Shown here: positions 20,403 through 28,495 of the stretch, piece after piece
Position numbering within the stretch: the first letter of the stretch is position 1
How the letters are laid out: every line of letters begins with the position of its first letter
Assembly (NCBI RefSeq): GCF_014905555.1
Contig: NZ_BNGS01000001.1
Coordinates: forward strand, 186,001-250,000
Direction of reading: 5' to 3'
DNA: 64,000 bases
Source of the DNA: Streptomyces sp. Y2F8-2
GTDB lineage: Bacteria; Actinomycetota; Actinomycetes; Streptomycetales; Streptomycetaceae
Position numbers and translations under genes: made by a program
The notes under the pieces: model-generated
What the model was told of the DNA's origin: nothing
The model's input: only the letters and a program-made list of their open reading frames with translations
The model's database searches: none

Positions 20403-21752
20403 TCAGCCGCGTGAGAGACGCTTCAGCAGCACCGCCGAAGCAACCGGGCGCGCTCCCGCCCTCGCGACCCCGTCGGCCACCTCGCGATCCGTGGAGGCGA
20501 CGATGACGGGCCGGCCCGGCGGCTCGGCGCGCACCAGCTGGCGGATCAACTCGTCGGCGGTGACGCCCGGTTTGGAGAACAGCACCCGCACCCCGCGCGG
20601 CGGCGCGAGCAGCACGGGTGCGGCCAGTTCGGCCCCGTCGAAGACACAGGTGACCTCGGCACCGGTCTGCGCGGCGAGTTGGGAGAGCTGACCGAGGAGC
20701 CTCAGACGCTGCTTCTCCAGCGGCATCTGCGGATAACCGGTCTTGGTGACGTTGTAGCCGTCGACGACCAGATGCACCTGGGGCAGTGCGAGCAACTGGT
20801 CGAGAATCGCGGGGTCGTTCTCGGACAGCGCACGGGCGGCGATGTCCTTCGGGGTCATTCGTCCTGGTTCGACCGCGTCCACCGTCTCCGCCGGCCGTAC
20901 GGAGACCGGTGGCAGCGCCAGTTCACGGCGCAGCCCCTGGGCCGCGTCGAGCAGGGTGTCGAGCAACAGCCGTACCCTCATGTCCTCGACGCTGCGTCCC
21001 TCGCGCGCCGCCCTGCGGGTGGCCTCCAGGGTGGCCTCCGCCTCGCCGAGGCGTGCCTTGAGCCGCCGGGTCTCGCTCTCGGCGGCGGAGAGCTGGGCCT
21101 GCCCTTCGGCGCGCACCGCCTCGATCTCGCCCTGGACCTTGCGCAGGGCGGCCTCGCCGCGTCTGACGTCACTGAGGGCGGCTCGCAGTTTGCGGTGAAG
21201 CGAGTCGGCCTCCTTGCGGGCCGCGTCCAGCTCCGCCCGCAGCCGCTCGGTCTCGGCGCGGGTGTGCTCGCGTGCGGCCGCCAGCTCCGCGCGCAGCCGC
21301 TCCAGCTCGGCGCGGCTCTCCTCGTCGGCGCGCTCGGCGTCGACGCGCTGGGCCTCCTCACCGGCGGCGGTCACCAGCTTCACCCAGCCCGCCGGGCGCA
21401 GTACATAGGCCGCGGCCGCCACGTCGAGCGGGTCCGCGGCCGGGGGCGGCGAGCCGGAGTCCAGGGCGCCGGCGAGCTCCGGCTGGGCCTCTCTGAGCTT
21501 CTCGGCGATGCGCTGCCGGAACAGCGCGTCCGTCTCCACGGCCGCCGCCATGGCGTTGCCGGCGAACTTGGCCCGGCGGGTCGGGGTGAACCGGGCGTAC
21601 TGGCGCAGCTGTGCGGGCAGTTCGGCGAGCGTCAGCCCGCCGAAGCCGTCGGACACGATCTGCACGACCCGGCGGCGCACGCCGTCGGGCAGCGGACGGT
21701 CGAGCACCTCAGCGGTGCCGTCGACCGGCCCCCCGCCTGTGGTCTCAGCCAT
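20403..21752 (-). CDS. NYN-domain (YacP-like) RNase-fold protein with coiled coil
   Basis: A 449-residue soluble protein in three parts. An N-terminal helical domain (about 1-130) is followed by a long Ala/Glu/Arg coiled coil (about 135-270) and a C-terminal NYN/PIN-like domain (about 300-449). The NYN domain has LVVDGYNVTKTGYPQ (first Asp), CVFDGAE and ASTDREVADGVA with the conserved acidic residues of the metal-dependent RNase site. YacP relatives act in rRNA or mRNA processing. The coiled coil suggests oligomerisation. The small zinc-ribbon gene lies 34 bp upstream on the same strand. Confidence 0.8.
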   Translation of the reverse strand: MAETTGGGPVDGTAEVLDRPLPDGVRRRVVQIVSDGFGGLTLAELPAQLRQYARFTPTRRAKFAGNAMAAAVETDALFRQRIAEKLREAQPELAGALDSGSPPPAADPLDVAAAAYVLRPAGWVKLVTAAGEEAQRVDAERADEESRAELERLRAELAAAREHTRAETERLRAELDAARKEADSLHRKLRAALSDVRRGEAALRKVQGEIEAVRAEGQAQLSAAESETRRLKARLGEAEATLEATRRAAREGRSVEDMRVRLLLDTLLDAAQGLRRELALPPVSVRPAETVDAVEPGRMTPKDIAARALSENDPAILDQLLALPQVHLVVDGYNVTKTGYPQMPLEKQRLRLLGQLSQLAAQTGAEVTCVFDGAELAAPVLLAPPRGVRVLFSKPGVTADELIRQLVRAEPPGRPVIVASTDREVADGVARAGARPVASAVLLKRLSRG

Positions 21753-21786
21753 CCCTCACCCCATACGCCCTGCGGGGCCGCCTCCC

Positions 21787-22026
21787 TCAGGAGCCGGCGC
21801 CCGGCCTGTCCACGAGTTCCACCTGGTCGACCGCGTTGCACCAGCGGCAACGGACCGACTCGATGGTCTCACTGACCACCTCGCGCTCCTCGACCTTCGG
21901 CTCCCCGGCCAGATCGAGGTGCACGTACTCGACGACCTTCGACGAGCGGGTCACGTCGAAACGGGTGAGGTTGCCGCAGAGCGTGCAGCGCCAGCGGGTC
22001 GTCTCCGTCGGCAGGGGAACCGTCAT
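21787..22026 (-). CDS. Small zinc-ribbon protein
   Basis: A 79-residue protein with two Cys pairs, CTLCGNLTRF (14-17) and VRCRWCNAVDQ (about 59-62), spaced as a four-Cys zinc ribbon. The sequence between is acidic and beta-prone. No enzymatic motif. It lies 34 bp upstream of the NYN-domain gene on the same strand, so it may be a nucleic-acid-binding partner; that is inference from context. ATG at 22026. Confidence 0.7.
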   Translation of the reverse strand: MTVPLPTETTRWRCTLCGNLTRFDVTRSSKVVEYVHLDLAGEPKVEEREVVSETIESVRCRWCNAVDQVELVDRPGAGS

Positions 22027-22183
22027 CGTGGGTGCTCTTCCTTCTTCCAGTCTCCGTGATGCGCCAGTTTCCCTGGAGCGTGTGGCTCGTAACCCTACGG
22101 CCTGGCGAGTACCCGCCGCCCGCCCGTTCCACGGCGGCGAGGCACTCTGTGCGTATCGGTCCGGTTACGCCATGCTCTGTACC

Positions 22184-22915
22184 ATGATCAGCACCTGGAC
22201 CAGGTCGGCCGTGGGAGCGCTGCGCGGACAGTCGGCGCCGGTGACGTACGGGCTGATCGTCCTGTGTTGCGCGCTCTTCGTCGTCGGACCGGCCGCGGGG
22301 TTGAGTCCGGCCTACGGGACCGGGGACGCGCTGCTCGCCGCGCAGCGGGCCTACTTCGCCCGCTGGGGCGTGGTGCCGGTGGAGCTGTTCAGCGGGGCGC
22401 CGCGGGCGGCGCTCACGCCCGCGACCGCGCTGTTCGTGCACGGCAGCTGGGTGCATCTGCTGGGCAACATGCTCTTCCTCTACGTCTTCGGGGCCATGGC
22501 CGAGGAGCGGATGGGGCATGTGGAGTTCGCCCTGTTCTACCTGGGATGCGGCTGTCTGGCGTTGCTGGGGTACGCGGCGGCCAACGCGGCGTCGGCGCAG
22601 ACGCTGGTCGGAGCGTCCGGGGCGATCTCCGCGGTCCTGGGTGCGTTCCTGTTCCTCTTCCCCAAGGCGCGGGTGACCAGTCTCTTCCCGTTCCTGTTCT
22701 TCCTGCCGCTGAGGTTCCCGGCGTGGGTGGTGCTGCCGTTCTGGGCGTCCCTGCAGTGGATGGCGGCCGGCCGGGCCTCCCAGGGGCCCGGGGTGGCCTA
22801 CCTGGCCCATCTGGTCGGGTTCTCGCTGGGGTTCGTCTACGCGTCGGTGCGCTACACGCGTACGAGTAGGGTGAAACCACCAGCCGAGGCCCCCGAGGGA
22901 GAACAGCAGCCGTGA
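22184..22915 (+). CDS. Rhomboid-family intramembrane serine protease
   Basis: A 243-residue integral membrane protein with about six hydrophobic segments. Rhomboid signatures: HGSWVHLLGNMLFLYVFG (His and Asn of the oxyanion region), GASGAISAVLGAF with the nucleophile Ser, and LAHLVGFSLGF with the catalytic His. It would cleave membrane-spanning substrates within the bilayer. The start is uncertain: ATG at 22184 and ATG at 22172 are in frame and neither has a clear ribosome-binding site. Its TGA overlaps the GTG of the following gene by 4 bp. Confidence 0.85.
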   Translation: MISTWTRSAVGALRGQSAPVTYGLIVLCCALFVVGPAAGLSPAYGTGDALLAAQRAYFARWGVVPVELFSGAPRAALTPATALFVHGSWVHLLGNMLFLYVFGAMAEERMGHVEFALFYLGCGCLALLGYAAANAASAQTLVGASGAISAVLGAFLFLFPKARVTSLFPFLFFLPLRFPAWVVLPFWASLQWMAAGRASQGPGVAYLAHLVGFSLGFVYASVRYTRTSRVKPPAEAPEGEQQP

Positions 22916-23193
22916 TCACCGCGATCGTGCTCATCAAGACCAGCGTGGACCGGATCCCCGAGATCGCGGAGCGGATCGCCTCGCTGGATTCCGTCAGCGA
23001 GGTCTTCTCCGTCACGGGGACGTACGACCTGATCGCCATGGTGCGGGTGAGGGAGCACGAGGAGCTGGCGGACGTCATCCCCGGGCGGATCAGCAAGATC
23101 CCGGGGGTCGAGGCGACGGACACCCACGTGGCGTTCCGTACGTACTCCCAGCACGACCTGGAGGCGGCGTTCGCGATCGGGCTGGACTCCTGA
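22912..23193 (+). CDS. Stand-alone Lrp/AsnC ligand-binding (RAM) domain protein
   Basis: A 93-residue protein that is only the ferredoxin-like regulation-of-amino-acid-metabolism domain of Lrp/AsnC proteins (TAIVLIKTSVDRIPEIAERIA, GTYDLIAMVRVRE, DTHVAFRTYS), with no DNA-binding helix-turn-helix. Such proteins form dimers or higher rings and bind amino acids. The GTG at 22912 overlaps the rhomboid stop (GTGA), implying translational coupling with an intramembrane protease. Function is unknown. Confidence 0.82.
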   Translation: MITAIVLIKTSVDRIPEIAERIASLDSVSEVFSVTGTYDLIAMVRVREHEELADVIPGRISKIPGVEATDTHVAFRTYSQHDLEAAFAIGLDS

Positions 23194-23235
23194 TCCGCCC
23201 GATCCGCTGAACACCGCCTCACCGGCCCTGCCGGC

Positions 23236-24597
23236 TCAGACCGCCGGGACGCAGCGGCCGTTCTCCGTGCGGTACTGCCACCGCGCGCCGTCGCTGACCA
23301 GTTCCTTCACGGCGTTGACGAAGCGCTCCACATGCTCGTCGGGGGTGCCGGCGCCGAAGCTCACCCGGATCGCGTTGAGGGACTTCTCCCCGGGCGTCGC
23401 CTCGGGGGCGCCGCACTCGCCCTGGGTCTGGGGGTCGCTGCCGAGCAGGGTGCGGACCAGCGGGTGGGCGCAGAACAGGCCGTCGCGGACGCCGATGCCG
23501 TACTCGGCGGAGAGCGCGGCGGCGAAGTGGGAGCTGTTCCAGCCCTCGACGACGAAGGAGATCACGCCGACGCGGGGGGCGTCGTCGCCGAAGAGGGAGA
23601 GGATCCTGACCTCGGGGACGTCGGCCAGGCCCTCCCTGACCTTGCGGATCAGGTGCTGCTCACGGGCGACCAGGGTGTCGAAGCCGGCCTCGGCGAGGGC
23701 CTTGCAGGCAGAGGCGATGGCGTAGGCGCCGATCACGTTCGGGGAGCCGGCCTCGTGGCGGGCGGCCGTGTCGTGCCACTCCACGTCCACTCCCCCGTCC
23801 GTCCTGCGCGACACCTTGCGGCTGGCGCCGCCGCCCGCGAGGTACGGCTCGGCCTGGCGCAGCCAGTCGGCGCGCCCGGCCAGGACTCCGGAGCCGAAGG
23901 GGGCGTAGAGCTTGTGGCCCGAGAAGGCGACCCAGTCCACGTCCAGGTCCTTGACGGACACCGGGTGGTGCGGGGCGAGCTGGGCGGCGTCCAGGACGAT
24001 ACGGGCGCCGTGCGCGTGGGCTGCCGCCGCCAGCTCGCGCACCGGCCACAGCTCGCCGGTGACGTTGGAGGCGCCGGTGACGCAGACCAGGGCCGGGCCG
24101 TAGGGGTCGCGGTCGGCGAGGGCGCGCTCCAGGGTCTCGACGGCCTGCCGGGGGCTGCTGGGGGCGTCGAGGTAGGTGACCCGGGCGTCCCGCCACGGCA
24201 GCAGGGAGGCGTGGTGCTCGGTCTCGAAGACGAAGACCTGGCAGTCGGCCGGGAGGGCGGCGGCGAGAAGGTTGAGCGAGTCGGTGGTGGAGCGGGTGAA
24301 GACCACCTGGTCGGTGTCGCGGCAGTCGAGGAACTCGGCGACCGTGCGGCGGGCGTTCTCGAACAGGTCGGTGGACAGCTGGGAGAGGTAGCCGGCGCCG
24401 CGGTGGACGCTGCCGTAGTAGGGGGCGTACGCCGCCACGTCGTCCCAGACGCGCTGCAGCGCGGGGGCGCTGGCCGCGTAGTCGAGCGCGGCGTAGGTGA
24501 CGTCGCCGCCGGTGACGAGCGGGACGGTGACATCACGGCCCAGAACGGGCAGCGGGGCACAGACGGACTGGTCGGCGGCAAGGGTGGAGACGGACAT
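23236..24597 (-). CDS. PLP-dependent class V aminotransferase/cysteine desulfurase-like
   Basis: A 453-residue fold-type I PLP enzyme. Recognisable elements are FTRSTTDSLNLLA (cofactor phosphate-binding region), TGASNVTGELWP, IVLDAAQLAPHHPV (Asp and Gln contacting the pyridine ring) and the Schiff-base lysine in DWVAFSGHKLYAPFG. The C-terminal domain has IRVSFGAGTPDEHV. It resembles SufS/CsdA-like enzymes, but I cannot assign the reaction. An upstream SAM-IV-type riboswitch, leader peptide and terminator point to sulfur-amino-acid metabolism. ATG at 24597 is preceded by GGGAG. Confidence 0.82.
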   Translation of the reverse strand: MSVSTLAADQSVCAPLPVLGRDVTVPLVTGGDVTYAALDYAASAPALQRVWDDVAAYAPYYGSVHRGAGYLSQLSTDLFENARRTVAEFLDCRDTDQVVFTRSTTDSLNLLAAALPADCQVFVFETEHHASLLPWRDARVTYLDAPSSPRQAVETLERALADRDPYGPALVCVTGASNVTGELWPVRELAAAAHAHGARIVLDAAQLAPHHPVSVKDLDVDWVAFSGHKLYAPFGSGVLAGRADWLRQAEPYLAGGGASRKVSRRTDGGVDVEWHDTAARHEAGSPNVIGAYAIASACKALAEAGFDTLVAREQHLIRKVREGLADVPEVRILSLFGDDAPRVGVISFVVEGWNSSHFAAALSAEYGIGVRDGLFCAHPLVRTLLGSDPQTQGECGAPEATPGEKSLNAIRVSFGAGTPDEHVERFVNAVKELVSDGARWQYRTENGRCVPAV

Positions 24598-24686
24598 GGG
24601 TGTACTCCCGTAGAGCAGGCGAGACTCACCGGTGCCGGAGGCGCGCACGGGCGCAGCGGTGTCCACGGCACGGAGAAGGTGAAAGG

Positions 24687-24730
24687 AAAAAAGGGATGCG
24701 GAGGCGGGGCTCTGCGGCCCTAACGCATTC
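24687..24730 (-). terminator. Intrinsic terminator of the SAM-IV leader
   Basis: On the minus strand GAATGCG (24730-24724) pairs with CGCATCC (24700-24694), leaving one mismatch. It encloses GGGC/GCCC and is followed by a run of six T residues (24692-24687). A T-run this clean is unusual in high-GC DNA and supports a premature terminator between the aptamer and the PLP-enzyme start. Confidence 0.72.
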
Positions 24731-24740
24731 GCTTGCTCAC
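24720..24740 (-). CDS. Six-codon leader peptide VSKRMR inside the terminator arm
   Basis: GTG at 24740 opens a six-codon frame (V-S-K-R-M-R) ended by TAG at 24720-24722. AGGGAG sits 6 bases upstream of the GTG, near ideal spacing. Its last codons form the 5' arm of the terminator at 24687-24730, so a ribosome translating or stalling here would stop the hairpin forming. The leader function is inferred from this geometry. Confidence 0.55.
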   Translation of the reverse strand: MSKRMR

Positions 24741-24789
24741 GGAAGGCTCCCTCGAACGACCAGGACCCCTGGAAGGCACGAGGGGTCCG

Positions 24790-24902
24790 CGCTTGCCGCA
24801 GACCTCGCTGCCTGCGACCTGGTCTTCACCCGGGGCACCCCGCCACGGACGGAGGGTTGCCGGACAGCCGGCCGGGGCCGAATGACTGTCGCTCATGACC
24901 TG
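24790..24902 (-). ncRNA. SAM-IV-type S-adenosylmethionine riboswitch aptamer
   Basis: Read on the minus strand from about 24900: GGTCATGAGCGACAGTCA, GGCCCCGGCCGGCTGTCC, GGCAACCCTCC, GTGGCGGGGTGCCCCGGG, GTGAAGACC. The flanking GGTC (24900-24897) and GACC (24824-24821) close helix P1. These are the conserved blocks of the actinobacterial SAM-IV riboswitch (shared core with SAM-I), including GGCAACCCTCC and the GGGGTGCCCCGGGTGA segment. A terminator and short ORF follow, then the PLP enzyme. Repression at high S-adenosylmethionine is expected from the family. Confidence 0.85.
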
Positions 24903-24979
24903 ATGTGGAAACTACGGCAGGTGATCACCTGCTCGCAACTTCTGTCCGTATACCGGGACGGGCGGACCCGTCCCGGTCG

Positions 24980-25150
24980 TCACCGAACCATGTGGTGCTT
25001 CGAGCGCCGCCCCCAGCGCATGCCGAACAGGATGAGGCTGGCCAGGAACACCACTATGCCGATGATCAGGAGGTAGAACAGCCCCTTCGCGACCGCGCCG
25101 ATGATGCCGAGGGCGACCGCCGCGAGGATCAGGAACAGGAAGACCGCCAT
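24980..25150 (-). CDS. Small hydrophobic membrane protein
   Basis: A 56-residue protein, almost all of it membrane-embedded: MAVFLFLILAAVALGII, then AKGLFYLLIIGIVVFLASLILFG, and a basic tail RWGRRSKHHMVR. AAGGAAG lies about 9 bases before ATG 25150. Two membrane segments with a Lys/Arg tail predict a cytoplasmic C terminus. It follows the PRC-barrel gene by 26 bp on the same strand. Function is unknown; the family is common in Streptomyces. Confidence 0.65.
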   Translation of the reverse strand: MAVFLFLILAAVALGIIGAVAKGLFYLLIIGIVVFLASLILFGMRWGRRSKHHMVR

Positions 25151-25176
25151 GATGACCACTTCCTTCGGCCCGGGGG

Positions 25177-25533
25177 TCAGCGGCGCGCGAGGCGGCGTCC
25201 GCGGTCGGCACCGGGCTCGTAGGCCCTGTCGTAGTGTTTGAAGATCTCTTCTTCCCGCTCGACCGGCAGCACGTCGTCCACGCCGATGGACGGCGCCTTG
25301 CGTACCTGCCCCTTGGAGTGGGCCACCTGGACGTATCCGGGTCCCACCGTCGCCTCGTCGATGGGGACGAAGACGAGCCTCTGCCGGGTCACCATCCCGG
25401 TGCGGACGGTGGCCATGGCGGGCGTGTCGGTGGTGGTGTCGACGTACACCGCCTCCAGAGACCCGATCTTGCGGCCCTTGGCGTCGATCACGTCCCGGTT
25501 GCGCCACTCGCGGATATCGGCTGTATGGATCAT
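25177..25533 (-). CDS. PRC-barrel domain protein
   Basis: A 118-residue protein whose first 80 residues form a PRC barrel: DIREWRNRDVIDAKGRKIGSLE, VYVDTTTDTPAMATV, RLVFVPIDEATVGPGYV. The remainder is charged (PVEREEEIFKHYDRAYEP). PRC-barrel proteins in actinobacteria act in stress response or RNA-related scaffolding; no specific role can be read here. It precedes the small membrane protein gene and is probably co-transcribed with it. Confidence 0.78.
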   Translation of the reverse strand: MIHTADIREWRNRDVIDAKGRKIGSLEAVYVDTTTDTPAMATVRTGMVTRQRLVFVPIDEATVGPGYVQVAHSKGQVRKAPSIGVDDVLPVEREEEIFKHYDRAYEPGADRGRRLARR

Positions 25534-25627
25534 GCCCAGCCTCCTTGCGGCCCGCGGAGGGGAGCTGCCTTTGTCTCACTGTACTCCAGCCAGCCTGACC
25601 TGGCCTTTTCCGCGGGCGCGCTCGGCG

Positions 25628-26692
25628 TCAGGCGTTGCTGGCGGCCACCCACCGCTCCAGGGCACGCTTGGCCGCGCCCGAGTCGATCGACTCGGCGGCC
25701 TTGGCCATGCCGGTGCGGATCTGGTCCGCCAGCGGGCCGTCGCCCGGCTCCAGCGCCACCAGGGCCGCAGCCGAGTTCAGCAGCACGGCGTCCCGTACCG
25801 GGCCCGTCTCCCCGTCGAGGAGGCGGCGGGCGACCTCGGCGTTGTGGGACGGGTCGCCGCCGCGCAGGGCCTCCACCGGGACCAGTTCGATACCGGCGTC
25901 CCGCGGATCGAAGGTCTCCTCGGTGACCTTGCCGTCGCGGACGACCCAGACGTGGGAGGTGGCCGTCGTCGTCAGCTCGTCGAGGCCGTCGTCGCCGCGG
26001 AACACCAGGGAGGAGTTGCCGCGCTCGGCGAGCACACCTGCGATCATCGGCGCCAGGCGCGGGTCTGCCACGCCGACCGCCTGGGCCTTCACCTTCGCCG
26101 GGTTGGTCAGCGGGCCGAGGGCGTTGAAGACCGTCCGGATACCCAGCTGACCGCGCGCGGCGGCGACGTGGCGCAGCGCGGGGTGGAACTTCACCGCGAA
26201 GCAGAAGGTGATGCCCGCCTCCTCCGCGACCTGCGCGACCCGCTGGGGCGTCAGGTCGAGGTTGACGCCCAGCTTCTCCAGGACGTCCGAGGATCCCGAC
26301 GCCGACGAGGCCGCGCGGTTGCCGTGCTTGACGACCTTGGCCCCCGTGCCGGCCACCACCAGCGCCGACATCGTGGAGATGTTCACCGTCTTCGCGCCGT
26401 CGCCGCCCGTGCCGACGATGTCGACCGTGCGGCCCGACACCTCGATCACGTTGGCGTGCTCGTACATCGCCCGGACCACACCGGTGATCTCCTCGACGGT
26501 CTCGCCCTTGGCCCGCAGCGCCACCACGAACCCGGCGATCTGCGCGTCCGTCGCCTCGCCGCGCATGATGCGGTCCATCGCCCAGGCCGTGTCGTCCGCG
26601 CTCTGGTCGCGGCCCTCGAGGAGCCCGTTCAGCACCTGGGGCCAGGAACGGCCCGCCGCGGTGTCGCCTCCAGCGGGGTGCACAGCGCTCAT
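25628..26692 (-). CDS. trpD: Anthranilate phosphoribosyltransferase
   Basis: A 354-residue enzyme that joins anthranilate to PRPP to make N-(5-phosphoribosyl)anthranilate in tryptophan synthesis. The family landmarks are in order: [17 protein letters not shown] (PRPP pyrophosphate loop), [48 protein letters not shown] and [10 protein letters not shown] (metal-binding acidic pair). Length is typical. ATG at 26692. No other trp gene is adjacent, so it is separated from the pathway operons. Its stop lies 94 bp before the PRC-barrel start. Confidence 0.92.
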   Translation of the reverse strand: MSAVHPAGGDTAAGRSWPQVLNGLLEGRDQSADDTAWAMDRIMRGEATDAQIAGFVVALRAKGETVEEITGVVRAMYEHANVIEVSGRTVDIVGTGGDGAKTVNISTMSALVVAGTGAKVVKHGNRAASSASGSSDVLEKLGVNLDLTPQRVAQVAEEAGITFCFAVKFHPALRHVAAARGQLGIRTVFNALGPLTNPAKVKAQAVGVADPRLAPMIAGVLAERGNSSLVFRGDDGLDELTTTATSHVWVVRDGKVTEETFDPRDAGIELVPVEALRGGDPSHNAEVARRLLDGETGPVRDAVLLNSAAALVALEPGDGPLADQIRTGMAKAAESIDSGAAKRALERWVAASNA

Positions 26693-26772
26693 AAGCCGCT
26701 CCTGGGTCGGTGTCCCGGACTACGGGACGCGAGTCTCGAACGAGTCCACCCTATCCAGCCGGGGGCATGGCG

Positions 26773-26834
26773 AAGGGCCCCGTCCTCCCCCAAGCTCTCG
26801 ACAAGCTCGAGCAGGGGGGCCGGACGGGGCCCTT
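26773..26834 (-). terminator. Strong hairpin terminator after qcrB
   Basis: AAGGGCCCCGTCC (26773-26785) pairs perfectly with GGACGGGGCCCTT (26822-26834), 13 bp. On the minus strand it lies 24 bp after the qcrB stop and is flanked by a short T/A stretch. The loop is occupied by a second palindrome (26785-26819). It should end the ctaE-qcrCAB transcript before trpD. Confidence 0.75.
26785..26819. repeat. REP-like palindrome, copy 1
   Basis: The core CTCCCCCAAGCTCTCGA, then AAGCTCGAGCAGGGGGG, forms an imperfect palindrome. A related copy lies at 55745-55782, inside a coding sequence. The shared CCCCCA...CTCTCGA...GCTCGAGC...GGGGGG plan marks a dispersed repeat family common in Streptomyces. Confidence 0.55.
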
Positions 26835-26857
26835 TACCGTGGCGTGGCGTGCAGCGA

Positions 26858-28495
26858 TCAGTGGTGGCCGTGGCCGCTCGTGATCTCCTTGTACTCCTCG
26901 ACCGTGGGCTTGGGGATCTGGTTGTTCTCCCCGTAGTACGCGTTGCTGAGCTTGGCACGCAGCTTCGCGGAGCCCTTGATCTTCCGCTCGACGCCGTTCT
27001 CGTCGACCGTCGGGCCGAGCTCGACCGGCTTGTACTGCTCGTGTGCCGTGAGCGTGTGCAGCTGCTCCTGGCTGAGCGGCTCGTGGACCTCGATGAACTC
27101 ACCGTGCGGCAGCCGCTTGATGATGCCCGACTCGCGGCCGTGCAGCACCTTGTCGCGGTCCCGGCGCTGCAGGCCGAGGCAGATCCGCTTGGTGACGATG
27201 AACACGAGCACCGGCACCACGAAGAAGGCGACGCGGACGAACCAGGTGATCGCGTTGATCGACAGGTGGAAGTGGGTGGCCCACAGGTCGTTGCCACCAC
27301 CGACCAGCAGCACGAAGTACCACGAGATCCAGGCGGCACCGAACGCGGTGCGCGTCGGCGCGTTGCGCGGGCGGTCCAGGATGTGGTGCTCGCGCTTGTC
27401 GCCGGTGACCCAGGACTCGATGAACGGGTAGACCGCGATCGCGACCAGGACCAGCGGGAAGATCACCAGCGGGACGAACACGCCCAGGACGAGCGTGTGA
27501 CCCCAGAAGTTGATCTCCCAGCCCGGCATCGTGCGGATCAGGCCCTCGGAGAAGCCCATGTACCAGTCGGGCTGGGCGCCCGTGGACACCTGGTCCGGAC
27601 GGTAGGGGCCGATGGCCCAGATCGGGTTGATGGTGGCGATCGCCGCGATGGCCGCGATGACGCCGAAGACCAGGAAGAAGAAGCCTCCGGCCTTGGCCAT
27701 GTACACCGGCATCAGCGGCATGCCGACGACGTTGGTGTTCGTCTTGCCGGGGCCCGCGAACTGCGTGTGCTTGTGGTAGACGACCAGGATCAGGTGGCCG
27801 ACCACCAGGCCGAGCATGATGCCCGGCAGCAGCAGGATGTGGATCGAGTAGAAGCGGGCCACGAAGTCGCCGCCCGGGAACTCGCCGCCGAAGAGGAAGA
27901 ACGACAGGTACGTGCCGACGATCGGCACGGACAGGATCGCGCCCTCCATGAAGCGGACACCGGTGCCGGAGAGCAGGTCGTCCGGGAGCGAGTAACCGGT
28001 GAAGCCGGTGAACATGCCGAGGACGAACAGCAGGAAGCCGAACAGCCAGTTGATCTCACGCGGCTTGCGGAACGCGCCGGTGAAGAACACGCGCATCATG
28101 TGCACGAACATGCCGGCGAGGAAGATCAGCGCCGCCCAGTGGTGGATCTGCCGGACCAGCAGACCGCCGCGGACGTCGAAGCTGATGTGCAGCGTCGAGT
28201 TGAACGCCTCGCTCATCAGCTGGCCCTGCAGCGGCACGTAACTGCCGTGGTACACCACCTCGTTCATCGACGGGTGGAAGAACAGCGTCAGGTAGACACC
28301 CGTGAGGATGATGATGAGGAAGCTGTAGAGGCAGACCTCGCCCAACATGAACGACCAGTGGTCGGGGAAGATCTTCCGCATGTTCGACTTGGCCAGGGTG
28401 TAGATGCCCAGGCGTCCGTCGGCCCAGTCGGCGACGCGCTCGCCGGCCGGTGCCCGTCCGCGAGACGCGGACCCGTTGCTCGTTGTAGTGCTCAT
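26858..28495 (-). CDS. qcrB: Cytochrome bc1 complex cytochrome b subunit
   Basis: A 545-residue membrane subunit of menaquinol:cytochrome c oxidoreductase. It has the multi-helix cytochrome b core with GGLLVRQIHHWAALIFLAG, whose His residues ligate haem b, GYSLPDDLLSGTG, and SIHILLLPGIM with a second haem-binding His. The actinobacterial C-terminal extension (about 400-545) reaches the cytoplasm. It oxidises menaquinol in the bcc-aa3 supercomplex. The ATG at 28495 overlaps the qcrA TGA (ATGA). Last gene of the run, followed by a strong terminator. Confidence 0.95.
   Translation of the reverse strand: MSTTTSNGSASRGRAPAGERVADWADGRLGIYTLAKSNMRKIFPDHWSFMLGEVCLYSFLIIILTGVYLTLFFHPSMNEVVYHGSYVPLQGQLMSEAFNSTLHISFDVRGGLLVRQIHHWAALIFLAGMFVHMMRVFFTGAFRKPREINWLFGFLLFVLGMFTGFTGYSLPDDLLSGTGVRFMEGAILSVPIVGTYLSFFLFGGEFPGGDFVARFYSIHILLLPGIMLGLVVGHLILVVYHKHTQFAGPGKTNTNVVGMPLMPVYMAKAGGFFFLVFGVIAAIAAIATINPIWAIGPYRPDQVSTGAQPDWYMGFSEGLIRTMPGWEINFWGHTLVLGVFVPLVIFPLVLVAIAVYPFIESWVTGDKREHHILDRPRNAPTRTAFGAAWISWYFVLLVGGGNDLWATHFHLSINAITWFVRVAFFVVPVLVFIVTKRICLGLQRRDRDKVLHGRESGIIKRLPHGEFIEVHEPLSQEQLHTLTAHEQYKPVELGPTVDENGVERKIKGSAKLRAKLSNAYYGENNQIPKPTVEEYKEITSGHGHH

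Noticed and set aside
26693..26857. Trp leader/attenuator before trpD
   Set aside because: No short Trp-rich frame. The hairpin present belongs to the qcrB terminator and the REP-like repeat.
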